From Gemmataceae bacterium (GTDB taxonomy: Bacteria > Planctomycetota > Planctomycetia > Gemmatales > Gemmataceae): 14,008 nucleotides of DNA. Numbering within the stretch: the stretch's first letter is position 1; each line of letters starts with the position of its first letter. The position numbers and the translations under genes were made by a program. The stretch spans positions 1-14,008 of the forward strand of contig JADLBT010000384.1 of the NCBI GenBank assembly GCA_020847555.1, written 5' to 3'. The notes below the pieces were generated by a model. The model searched no databases. It was not told where the DNA came from and worked only from the letters and a program-made list of their open reading frames with translations. Below, in pieces: positions 8,201 through 13,945 of the stretch.

Positions 8201-8680
8201 CACCCGTTCGCCCGCGCCGTTGAGAGCGGTCAGCCGGCCGTCCAGTCGATGGACGTACATCATGTCCGCCGCCTGCTCGACCAGCTCCTCCGTGCGCCGC
8301 TCGCTCTGCCTGCGCAGGTTCTCCGCCTGCTGCCACCCGCGGCGCGCCTCGACGAGCCGTTCGACAGCCGCCAACCGCATTCCCATCTCTGTCGCCGTTA
8401 GCGCGGTGAGCACGTCGTCCGCCTCCGCGGCCAGCGCCTCCCCCGCGCCCGCCGTCGTCGCCAGCGCCAGAATCACCGCCCCTCCCGAGCTTCGCCCGCG
8501 GAGCAGCCGGCAGCGCGCGGGCAGCTCGGCCTGCGGTCCGCCCACCACGACCACGTCGGCCGGCTCGTCACTCCCCGTCGCCGTCACTGCCCATCCGCGC
8601 GCAATCGCGGCGGCGCCGACGAGCGCGGCCTGTTGGGGATCCTCGCAGGCGAGGAGCAGTCGGACGGGTGCTGTGCTCAT
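5261..8680 (-). CDS. Hybrid sensor histidine kinase with five PAS domains and a C-terminal receiver
   Basis: A 1139-residue two-component sensor. Residues 5-100 resemble a receiver fold (RLLLACEDP) whose phosphoacceptor strand reads ADVVVVGG, without the aspartate. Residues 105-135 are a probable coiled coil. Five PAS/PAC modules follow at about 130-245, 255-370, 375-490, 495-610 and 618-740, each ending in a PAC-type IxRD(I/V)(S/T) or similar. The HisKA H-box GGVAHDFNNLL has His766. The ATPase domain shows the N box (N874, N878), DTGCGM (925-930), FEPFFTTK and GRGLGLA (949-955). The final receiver has DDD at 1020-1022, phosphoacceptor Asp1066 in LLDLAMP and Lys1115 in ILKPF. No transmembrane segment is evident, so it is probably a cytosolic sensor; the ligand is unknown. 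PAS3 and PAS4 both carry TWNRGAE, suggesting internal duplication. No separate response regulator is adjacent, so phosphate may pass to an unlinked partner. Confidence 0.92.
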   Translation of the reverse strand: MSTAPVRLLLACEDPQQAALVGAAAIARGWAVTATGSDEPADVVVVGGPQAELPARCRLLRGRSSGGAVILALATTAGAGEALAAEADDVLTALTATEMGMRLAAVERLVEARRGWQQAENLRRQSERRTEELVEQAADMMYVHRLDGRLTALNGAGERVTGYSRAELLSMTIFDLIVPGLHDQAREMTRRKLAGVEATTTWELEIVTRDGRVVPLEAHSRLVYEDGKPVSVQGVARDISARRAAETAQRAEAETFKLLFVRNPQPMWVYDNETLAFLEVNERAVAHYGYTRDEFLAMRLVDVRPAEDREAFLAQMATNSVGNMGEWRHQKKDGSVICVRINAQRLTFQGRPATLVVIDDVTAQRRAEEERARLTTVVEWSTDVIISRDVEGRYLTWNRGAEAALGYAAEEVLGRRPEEVFPDGSFSDHHWPRLMAGEVAEEAGMVRLTKDGRRLRLAASFFPLLNERGEVTGAAMIARDVTEQHATRAERALLAAIVSSSPDAVFSTDETGRVTTWNRGAERLFGRSSEGMLGTPIFAAASGSEEDVERTIAEVVAGRTVELSTSVTQANTGRLGPVSALIFPVFGTDGQMVCGGAIFRDLSEQRAAEDALGESEERYRGIYDNTSDMISLIRVESDGRFVYEGLNRAYERVSGLSTAVVRGREPGEIMPPKLAALLTGRYRRCLEAGHALTYEHELDLPANKLTLSTQLVPIRDVQGRICRLAGISRDITEDRRAQEERRRLDRRIQEAQKLEGLSLLAGGVAHDFNNLLVTILGNAGFALMDVAENSPTAEALHDIETAARRAADLTRQLMAYAGRGRLLAEPIDLSQVVQETGRLLGVAISPRAQVEYDLAHGLPLIEGDATQLRQVIMNLITNASDALGDDNGEIRIATALVRLDRATLAVGSWSEDVSEGEYVSVEVSDTGCGMDPETQARVFEPFFTTKFTGRGLGLAAVQGIVRGHGGAITIASQPGRGTAFRIYLPVRAAGSTSRESVEQRAGREQAPTSGRGGLRILVVDDDPGVREVTARMLRSRGFAVVAAEDGMQAVELFARDPAGFDAVLLDLAMPLMDGARTFLALRNLRPGVRVVIMSGKDDGQAVPELREGAAAFILKPFLPGDLVTQLLQAVGREARDACP

Positions 8681-8849
8681 GGGCCGGCCACGCTGCCGCT
8701 AGTATGGACCGCGCCTGTCTCTCGCGCCCTGAGGGAATCTCCGTCCCTTCTCGCGCCGACACCCCGCCTTCGCCTCGAACCCTGCCCCGCCGTCCTGTAC
8801 TGTTCACATTCAGCCGCCCGGCGGCCTGCTCCACGCGGAGGTCCTGCCC

Positions 8850-9347
8850 ATGTCAGGCGACCAGCCCTCCCTCATCACCGACGAGATGCGCGCCGCCATC
8901 GGCCGTGAGTCGGACCCCGTTCCCCACGAGGTGACCCGAACGTCGGTGCGAATGTTCGCCCGCGCCGTCGGCCACACGGACCCGATCTACTACGACGAGG
9001 ACGCGGCCCGCGCCGCCGGCTATCGCGGCCTGCCGTGCCCGCCCGGCTACCTCGGCACGCCCGTCTTCGACCCCGCGGCCAGCGACCCGGTGACGAGCCG
9101 CCGCGCCTCGCCGCTCACGCTCGAGCCCGCCCGGCCGCTCACGCGCCGTCTCAACGGCGGCACCGAGATCGAGTACATGGCCGACGTCTGCGCCGGCGAC
9201 GAGCTCACCGCCACCACCGCGCTCGCCTCCGTCGAGGAGCGCAGCGGCCGCCTCGGCGAGATGCTCATCCTCGTCAGCAAGACGACCTTTCGCGACGCCT
9301 CCGGCCGGGTCGTCGCCGTCATGACCGGCACCGGCATCCGCTACTGA
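8850..9347 (+). CDS. MaoC / FAS1-type dehydratase domain protein (N-terminal, HTD-like half)
   Basis: A 165-residue single hot-dog-fold protein resembling the MaoC_dehydrat_N family, seen in (3R)-hydroxyacyl-ACP dehydratase subunits and related enzymes acting on acyl-CoA or acyl-ACP. Supporting features: the stretch FARAVGHTDPIYYDEDAARAAGYRG followed by PPGYLGTPVF, then the C-terminal strand pattern GGTEIEYMADVCAGDELTATTAL and KTTFRDASGRVVAVMTGTGIRY. The hydratase signature position that normally supplies the catalytic Asp and His (GDxNPxH) reads GHTDPIYY, so this half may be non-catalytic and need a MaoC-like partner, which is not in the window. ATG 8850 has GGAGG about eight bases upstream (8838-8842). 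It is transcribed away from the kinase gene. Confidence 0.8.
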   Translation: MSGDQPSLITDEMRAAIGRESDPVPHEVTRTSVRMFARAVGHTDPIYYDEDAARAAGYRGLPCPPGYLGTPVFDPAASDPVTSRRASPLTLEPARPLTRRLNGGTEIEYMADVCAGDELTATTALASVEERSGRLGEMLILVSKTTFRDASGRVVAVMTGTGIRY

Positions 9348-9377
9348 GGCGGCGCACCAGGCGGGGGGCCGGGCGCA

Positions 9378-10658
9378 CTACTTCACCGGGCGGAGCGTGG
9401 CCTGCCAGTCGCCCTGGAGGACGCGCTGCGGCGCGCCGAGGATGAGCGTCACCGTCGTCATGTCCATGTCCGGCTCGAGGAAGAAGGAGTCCTGGGAGCT
9501 ACCCTCGCGGATCTGGCCGGACGCGTCCTTGCTGTAGCCGCTCCCGGCGGTCACCATCCGGAGCGCGACGCCTCTCGCGTCAAGCAGGCCCGGGGTGTTT
9601 GCGTAGGGGTTGCCCGCGCTGAAATCGGGATCCCAGGTCCCGTTTAAGTTCAAGCGTATGAGCTTGATGTCGCCAGTGGGATTCACGCGCCCGAAGTCCA
9701 CATAGGTCATCCCCGGAGGCAGCGGCGGGATGTGCTGGCTTATCACCTCGACCGAGACCGGGATGGTCGCGTCCCCGGAGAGGACCTGGGAGGGCTCGAT
9801 CGGCACCTCGCCGCCTCTGTCCAGGAGCGACTGGCCCGTCGCGTCGACCAGCGAGATGCGCAGCCGCTGCGCGCTGGCGTCCGCCTGGCTGAAGGGGCCG
9901 AAGGCGACGACCACCTCTTCCCCGAAGGGGGTGGGGGCGAAAGCCGCGCGCCGCACGCCGCCGGCGGCGCCGACCTCGTAGGGGTCCGCCCGATCGAAGC
10001 CCTTACCGCTCAGCCGAGGCGGCACGATCTCGGTCAGCCCCTCGACCTGGGTGTACTCGACGATCGTCTGCGAGGTCGAGCGGTAGCCGGTCACCCGGAC
10101 GGCATTGCCCTCGAGGTCGACCGTCCCGCCGGCCAGGGCCTCGACGCGCATCACGTTCGCGAAGTCGGACCTGGCGACGCCGGTCAGGGTCAGCTGCCAG
10201 GGCCCGGGCACGACGCTGGCCGAGCCGCCCGGCGGCCGCACGACGAGTTCGGCGATCGTCATGGTCACGGGGCCGGGCGCGAGGACGGGGGGCAGTTGCA
10301 GGAGGCGCGACCCTGTTGAGGCCTGCGACCCTTCCTGGCCCTGCGCCTGGGCGAAGCCGCTGGTCCTCACGGCGGCGGGCCGGATGGAGTAGACCGCCGG
10401 GTCGAGCGGCTGGCCGTCCTGGGTTGCCTGGAGGCGGAGGAGCGTCTGCGTGCCGGAGAAGATCGCCTCGGAGACGGAGAGCGTGATCGCCCCGGCGGTG
10501 CTGGAGGCGCTCTGGGGGGAGACCTCACCGCCGAGGCGCGCCCGCCCCGGGTCCGCGAAGAGGTTGGTCGCCGCCGAGGCGGAGACCGCTACGACCGCCC
10601 CCGCCGCCACGGCCAGGCCGACGACAGCGAGCTGCTTTCGTCCCAGGCGGATGTTCAT
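9378..10658 (-). CDS. Exported or membrane-anchored protein of unknown function
   Basis: A 426-residue protein I cannot assign to a family. Basic N-terminus (R4, R7, K8) and a hydrophobic segment at about 10-30 ending in SASAA suggest a signal peptide or a single anchor. The rest is beta-strand-like, has no cysteine and seems to be built of two sandwich-type halves. The first ends in PGPWQLTLTGV (Trp154) and the whole protein ends in GDWQATLRPVK (Trp418), a similar closing strand. This layout recalls exported DUF4179/DUF5643-type proteins, but I see no decisive motif. ATG 10658-10656 has AAGGAG about ten bases upstream. It lies 49 bases downstream of the small exported protein on the same strand, so the two may be co-transcribed. 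It is convergent with the dehydratase gene. Confidence 0.75.
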   Translation of the reverse strand: MNIRLGRKQLAVVGLAVAAGAVVAVSASAATNLFADPGRARLGGEVSPQSASSTAGAITLSVSEAIFSGTQTLLRLQATQDGQPLDPAVYSIRPAAVRTSGFAQAQGQEGSQASTGSRLLQLPPVLAPGPVTMTIAELVVRPPGGSASVVPGPWQLTLTGVARSDFANVMRVEALAGGTVDLEGNAVRVTGYRSTSQTIVEYTQVEGLTEIVPPRLSGKGFDRADPYEVGAAGGVRRAAFAPTPFGEEVVVAFGPFSQADASAQRLRISLVDATGQSLLDRGGEVPIEPSQVLSGDATIPVSVEVISQHIPPLPPGMTYVDFGRVNPTGDIKLIRLNLNGTWDPDFSAGNPYANTPGLLDARGVALRMVTAGSGYSKDASGQIREGSSQDSFFLEPDMDMTTVTLILGAPQRVLQGDWQATLRPVK

Positions 10659-10707
10659 CGGAGCTTGCTCCTTTCCTGGCCTTCACGCGTTTTGGCCGGA
10701 CGGCTTG

Positions 10708-11268
10708 CTAGGGGCCGGGAATACCCGACTCGTACGTGAATGGATTATTGTTGTTGTAATAGATTGCCGCCTCAACATACGCCCCGTCTTTATAACCAAA
10801 TTGACATGTCTGACTATAGCAGGTCGTCGTACTTACATAGTTATAGTAGCCAGATACGCCCTGAACATACCGATTGAATGAGTGCCAGATGTTCTGCGGC
10901 GTATTATAGTAAGTGAAGGTAAAGTCAACTGGCTGGTACCACTCGCCGACGGAGGCATCACTTGTGAGCGCATACTCAATGTGATTATAGCTGTGACCAA
11001 TTCGGGTGATATTCACCCATGCACCGACGTCGCCGACACGCAGCGCACAGCTGTATGCGCACGTCCAGTAGTAGTCTTTGAGGAAAGTGGCCCTGAAGGA
11101 GACGTTGCTGTTGGTGTCCTGCACCCACACCGTCGAGGTGTTCCAATCGTAACCCCGGGCGGGAGTCAGCGGCAGCAGTGAAACGGAGGCCGCCCCACTC
11201 AGGGCGAACGCTGCGAGGACCAGCCACATCGGGACGCCGGCGATCATCCTGCGGGTCAGCGCTTTCAT
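10708..11268 (-). CDS. Small secreted Tyr/Asn-rich protein with two cysteine pairs, unknown function
   Basis: A 186-residue protein with no family I recognise. ATG 11268-11266 is chosen because GGAGG lies a few bases upstream (plus-strand about 11275-11279) and a classical signal peptide follows: MKALTRRMIAGVP, a hydrophobic core at about 14-34, and a likely cut before YDWNTS (residue 40). The open frame extends upstream to an alternative start at 11364 that would add 32 Arg-rich residues. The mature part is rich in Tyr, Asn, Ser and Thr and has cysteines at 70, 74, 150 and 155, consistent with one or two disulphides outside the cell. The 3' half is AT-rich (10741-10800 has 24 G/C out of 60), whereas the signal-peptide region matches the genome, suggesting a foreign mature domain behind a native-like export signal. 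Palindromic operator-like sites lie about 110-130 bases upstream. Confidence 0.72.
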   Translation of the reverse strand: MKALTRRMIAGVPMWLVLAAFALSGAASVSLLPLTPARGYDWNTSTVWVQDTNSNVSFRATFLKDYYWTCAYSCALRVGDVGAWVNITRIGHSYNHIEYALTSDASVGEWYQPVDFTFTYYNTPQNIWHSFNRYVQGVSGYYNYVSTTTCYSQTCQFGYKDGAYVEAAIYYNNNNPFTYESGIPGP

Positions 11269-11374
11269 TCTACGCCTCCTCTGGCAAGCCAGCCCGCCAC
11301 CGCTCGTGGCTATCAACCGGACCTGCTGCCGGGCATGCTGAGCCCGGGGCCAGAGCCGCGGCAATACCGCAAAA

Positions 11375-11400
11375 CTGGTATACCAGAACTGTTACACCAG
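11375..11400. promoter_or_regulatory. Two adjacent palindromic operator-like sites
   Basis: CTGGTATACCAG at 11375-11386 is a perfect 12-bp palindrome. CTGTTACACCAG at 11389-11400 matches it at 10 of 12 positions. The copies start 14 bp apart and end exactly at the stop codon of the solo LuxR-type gene, in the gap leading to the small secreted protein gene. Paired, phased dyads of this kind are typical of operators bound by two dimers. The cognate protein is unknown; the adjacent LuxR-type protein is the obvious candidate, by inference only. Confidence 0.45.
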
Positions 11401-11622
11401 CTAGCGACCTTCCTCCTCCCCCTCGTGGCTGCGTCTCTCCTGCTCCACCCACCTTCCCACCGCCTCGGTCCGGTTCGCCGCGCCCAGCTTCCTGCGTAGC
11501 TGCAGGACGAGCGCGTTCACGCGGTTGACGCTGAGCGTGAGGTCGCGGGCGATCTCCTTGCTCGTCCTCCCCGCCGCCAGGCGGACGAGGACCTGCCGCT
11601 CCCGCTCCGTGAACTCCACCAT
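11401..11622 (-). CDS. Solo LuxR/GerE-type helix-turn-helix regulator
   Basis: A 73-residue protein consisting almost only of a LuxR-family DNA-binding domain: FTERERQVLVRLAAGRTSKEIARDLTLSVNRVNAL followed by LRRKLGAANRTEAV match the family pattern (ExExVLxLLAxGxxxKEIAxxL...V...KLGxxNRxxAV). There is no receiver or ligand-binding domain, so it resembles GerE-like minimal regulators. The C-terminal tail (EQERRSHEGEEEGR) is charged and probably disordered. ATG 11622-11620 follows a purine-rich GGGGGGCGG. An inverted repeat sits just upstream in the leader, and palindromic sites follow its stop codon, suggesting self-regulation or control of the exported-protein genes downstream. It lies about 120 bases behind the GGDEF-like gene on the same strand. 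Confidence 0.85.
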   Translation of the reverse strand: MVEFTERERQVLVRLAAGRTSKEIARDLTLSVNRVNALVLQLRRKLGAANRTEAVGRWVEQERRSHEGEEEGR

Positions 11623-11634
11623 GCACCGCCCCCC

Positions 11635-11650
11635 GCAAGCGTCCGCTTGC
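11635..11650. promoter_or_regulatory. Inverted repeat GCAAGCG-TC-CGCTTGC in the luxR-like leader
   Basis: Perfect seven-base arms around a two-base centre, 12-28 bases upstream of the ATG of the LuxR-type gene. As DNA it could be a dimer binding site for autoregulation. As RNA, a two-base loop is tight, but a shorter stem could form beside the ribosome binding site. There is no T-tract, so it is not an intrinsic terminator. Confidence 0.35.
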
Positions 11651-11740
11651 TCAACTCCCCTCGGTGGCGCGCACGCTACGCCGCGCCCGGAGGCGCCGTC
11701 AAACGAAGCTGGAGAGCGCTGCTCCTATCCGGAGCACGGG

Positions 11741-12343
11741 TTAACAGCAGTCGTCGAGCGAGTCGAGCGCGGCCACCGGCAGCGTGTCGGCGTTCAGTCC
11801 CGTGCCCGTTGCCGCGTACACCTCGACCCGCGCGCCGCTGCTCAGGCTCGCCGCCAGCTGGTTCAGATGGTGGGTGAGCCGCGCGGCCACCGCCCCCGCC
11901 GCCGTCGCTCCCGTCCCTTGCAGCACCACCGCGAAGCTGCTCCCGGTAAACTGCCCCAACGTGTCCGTCGGCCGGATCAGCTCCTGGATGCGCCGTGTCA
12001 TCGCCTGCAGGAGGAGCTGGTGCGCTGCGCCCGCGCGGTCGACGCGGACCACCAGGAAGGAGAGCGGTGCCCTCGGCGCCAGCACGCCGACCGTTTCCAG
12101 GCGCTCGAAGACCTCCGCCCGGCTGAGCAGGCGCGGCAGCCGCGGCGGCGCGGGTGCGGGCGCGCGGTCGCCGGTGGTGGCCGGTCGAAGAAGGGTCAGG
12201 TTGCTCGGCAGGTGGGCAGTAGTCCTGGTCGTCGTCTGCACCGGGGATTGCGCCGATTCTCGGCTTTGCACGGGAAAGCGGGGGATAGGGGCAACCCTCA
12301 GCCGCGCCTCATCCCGTCCCCGATTCTTTCCAGCCCTCCGCAC
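11741..12343 (-). CDS. Protein with a shortened, degenerate GGDEF-like domain
   Basis: A protein of up to 200 residues whose C-terminal part (about 71-195) follows a diguanylate-cyclase outline: RLLSRAEVFERLETV, then SFLVVRVDRAG, then RRIQELIRPTDTLGQFTGSSFAVVLQGT and a helix like AAGAVAARLTHHLNQL. The signature position reads TGSSF instead of GG(D/E)EF. The segment that normally holds FKxxND..GH..GD is shortened by about ten residues, so nucleotide binding and cyclase activity are not expected. One Asp at a metal-site position (D102) remains. The N-terminal 70 residues are Pro/Arg/Thr-rich and look disordered. The start is uncertain: GTG 12343 overlaps the preceding gene by 35 bases, GTG 12271 is an alternative, and neither has a clear ribosome binding site. 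The tail ends unusually in DDCC. It is perhaps a structural or signalling relic related to the neighbouring regulator. Confidence 0.6.
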   Translation of the reverse strand: MRRAGKNRGRDEARLRVAPIPRFPVQSRESAQSPVQTTTRTTAHLPSNLTLLRPATTGDRAPAPAPPRLPRLLSRAEVFERLETVGVLAPRAPLSFLVVRVDRAGAAHQLLLQAMTRRIQELIRPTDTLGQFTGSSFAVVLQGTGATAAGAVAARLTHHLNQLAASLSSGARVEVYAATGTGLNADTLPVAALDSLDDCC

Positions 12344-13076
12344 CAGCGAGGGCGAGCCGCTGGCTCTGCCACCGGCGCCGACGCTGCCAGAAGTAGGCGG
12401 CGCTGAGGACGATGCCGAGCACCCAGGCCGCGGCCATCCCCAGTGTCACCCGGAAGTCGTGGCTCAGGCCGTCCCCGGCCACCACCACGATCACCGTGGG
12501 CAGCAGCATACCGAGGAAGCTATAGAGGAAGAACACCGTGAACCGCATCCCCGTCAAACCGGCGATAAAGCTGATCCAGTCGAAGTTGATCGCCGGCAGC
12601 ATCCGCGACCAGAAGACCAGCCGTCCGCCCATCGCGTCGACCGTTGTGTCCAGGCGTTCCGCCGCCTTCGCTCCGATGAGCCGCGGCAGGTGTCGCCGCC
12701 CGACCAGGCGCGCCGCGTAGAACGCCAGCGCCGACCCTATCATCAGGCCCGTCATCGTGTAGACGGAGCCGACGACGGGCCCCCAGGCGATGCCGGCTGC
12801 CACGAAGATGGGCACGTTCGGGATGGGCGCGAACAGGACCGAGAAGGCCATCACGGCGACGAAGATGACTGGCCCCCAGAGCCCGAAGCCGTCAATCCAG
12901 TCGCGAAACGGCTTTGCGTCGATCTCCGTCGAAAAGCCGAGCAGGGCGCTGGCGGCCACATAGCCGCCAATACAGGCGACGAAGACGACGGCGATCGCCG
13001 TCACCACCCGTTTGCGCAGCAACCAGGGCACGCTCTCCCCTTCGAAGATGAAGTCGTCGATCGTCGGCCGCGCCAT
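12309..13076 (-). CDS. TVP38/TMEM64 (DedA-like, SNARE-associated) family membrane protein
   Basis: A 255-residue integral membrane protein. Hydrophobic segments at about 23-46, 67-98, 101-124, 165-200 and 211-230 suggest several passes and re-entrant loops. The family core lies at about 77-200, with FAPIPNVPIFVAAGIAWGP and GSALAFYAARLVGRR, followed by RMLPAINFDWISFIAGLTGM. Relatives of this superfamily are lipid scramblases or transport lipid carriers; the substrate here cannot be told. The start is ATG 13076-13074, which overlaps the hydrolase TGA by one base (TGATG), a sign of translational coupling. The frame remains open far upstream inside the hydrolase gene, but that part is a shadow. 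The C-terminus is basic (QRRRRW). Confidence 0.85.
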   Translation of the reverse strand: MARPTIDDFIFEGESVPWLLRKRVVTAIAVVFVACIGGYVAASALLGFSTEIDAKPFRDWIDGFGLWGPVIFVAVMAFSVLFAPIPNVPIFVAAGIAWGPVVGSVYTMTGLMIGSALAFYAARLVGRRHLPRLIGAKAAERLDTTVDAMGGRLVFWSRMLPAINFDWISFIAGLTGMRFTVFFLYSFLGMLLPTVIVVVAGDGLSHDFRVTLGMAAAWVLGIVLSAAYFWQRRRRWQSQRLALAGAEGWKESGTG

Positions 13077-13945
13077 CAGCTGCCCGCCCGGGCGAGGTGC
13101 TCGCACAGGATCTCGTTCACGCGCTCCGGCTCCTCCTGCTGCACCCAGTGGCTCGTGTTGGGGAGATAGTGAACAGCGAGGTCGGGCACGTACTCCGCCG
13201 TGCCGTAGGTGAGCTCCTTGCCAAGAGCGACGTCGTCTTCGCCCCAGATGAGCACCGTCGGGGCCACGACGGGCGGCACCGGCTTCGGCAACGGGCGCGG
13301 GTGGCGGACGGCAGCGCGGTACCAGTCGATCCCGCCGCCAAGGCCCTGCCGGCGCCAGGCGTTGAGGAATGTCTTCACGTCCTCCCGCGTGAACGTCCCG
13401 GGCCGGCAATCGTTTATCAACATCCGCGCCAGCTGATGGTAGTCCCGCCAGGCGAGCAACCGCTCCGGCAGCCAGGGTAGCTGGAAAAAGAGGATGTACC
13501 AGCTGCGCAGCCATTGCCGCGGGTTTCGCCGTAGCGCCTTCGCGAAGAGCGCCGGATGGGGGAGGTTGCAGACGGCCAGCGAGCGCACCGTCTGCGGGTG
13601 CTCGATTGCCAGGAGCCAGGCAATGGCCCCGCCCCAGTCGTGAGCGACGACGTGCACCTGCGTCTCGCCGAGGTGGTTCAAGAGCGCGAGCACGTCGGCC
13701 TGGAGGGTGTCCGTATCGAAGGGCCCCCGGCTCTCGGTCTCGTTGTACCCCCGCTGGTCCGGGACCACAACGCGGTAGCTGCTGGCCAGCGCCGTGATCT
13801 GGTGTCGCCACGAGTACCACAGCTCCGGGAACCCGTGCAGCATCAGAACTGTCTCGCCCTTGCCGGCTGTCACGTAGTGCATGCGGATGCCGTTTATCTC
13901 GGCGTAGCGGTGTTCCAGGTCAGCGGGAAGGAGGGCGGGAGGCAA
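13076..13945 (-). CDS. Alpha/beta hydrolase, epoxide hydrolase / haloalkane dehalogenase type
   Basis: A 289-residue cytosolic alpha/beta-fold hydrolase. Motifs: the oxyanion HGFPE at 37-41, nucleophile Asp103 in VVAHDWGGAIAW (Asp rather than Ser, as in epoxide hydrolases and dehalogenases), acid Asp238 in WGEDDVAL, and base His266 in TSHWVQQEEP. Tyr150 and Tyr209 in the lid region fit the epoxide-activating tyrosines and favour epoxide hydrolase over dehalogenase. The start used is TTG 13945-13943, with GAGG about seven bases upstream; the next ATG (13882) would remove the first conserved strand (RYAEINGIRMHYV). It is the first gene of a minus-strand set and shares TGATG with the TVP38 gene. 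The physiological substrate is unknown. The 63 bases beyond the start show no clear promoter or gene. Confidence 0.88.
   Translation of the reverse strand: MPPALLPADLEHRYAEINGIRMHYVTAGKGETVLMLHGFPELWYSWRHQITALASSYRVVVPDQRGYNETESRGPFDTDTLQADVLALLNHLGETQVHVVAHDWGGAIAWLLAIEHPQTVRSLAVCNLPHPALFAKALRRNPRQWLRSWYILFFQLPWLPERLLAWRDYHQLARMLINDCRPGTFTREDVKTFLNAWRRQGLGGGIDWYRAAVRHPRPLPKPVPPVVAPTVLIWGEDDVALGKELTYGTAEYVPDLAVHYLPNTSHWVQQEEPERVNEILCEHLARAGS

Noticed and set aside
9348..9377. Intrinsic terminator between the dehydratase and the 426-residue protein gene
   Set aside because: The gap is only GC-rich sequence with no clear stem and no T-tract on either strand.
11784..13169. 461-codon open frame on the plus strand
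   Set aside because: Antisense to the TVP38, GGDEF-like and hydrolase genes. The translation is low-complexity, rich in Arg, Asp, His and Pro, and has no motif or ribosome binding site; typical of high-GC third-position bias.
13077..13820. Upstream extension of the TVP38 frame to a 503-residue protein
   Set aside because: The extra N-terminal half overlaps the hydrolase in another frame and looks like shadow sequence; the ATG at 13076 with TGATG coupling and a normal family length is preferred.
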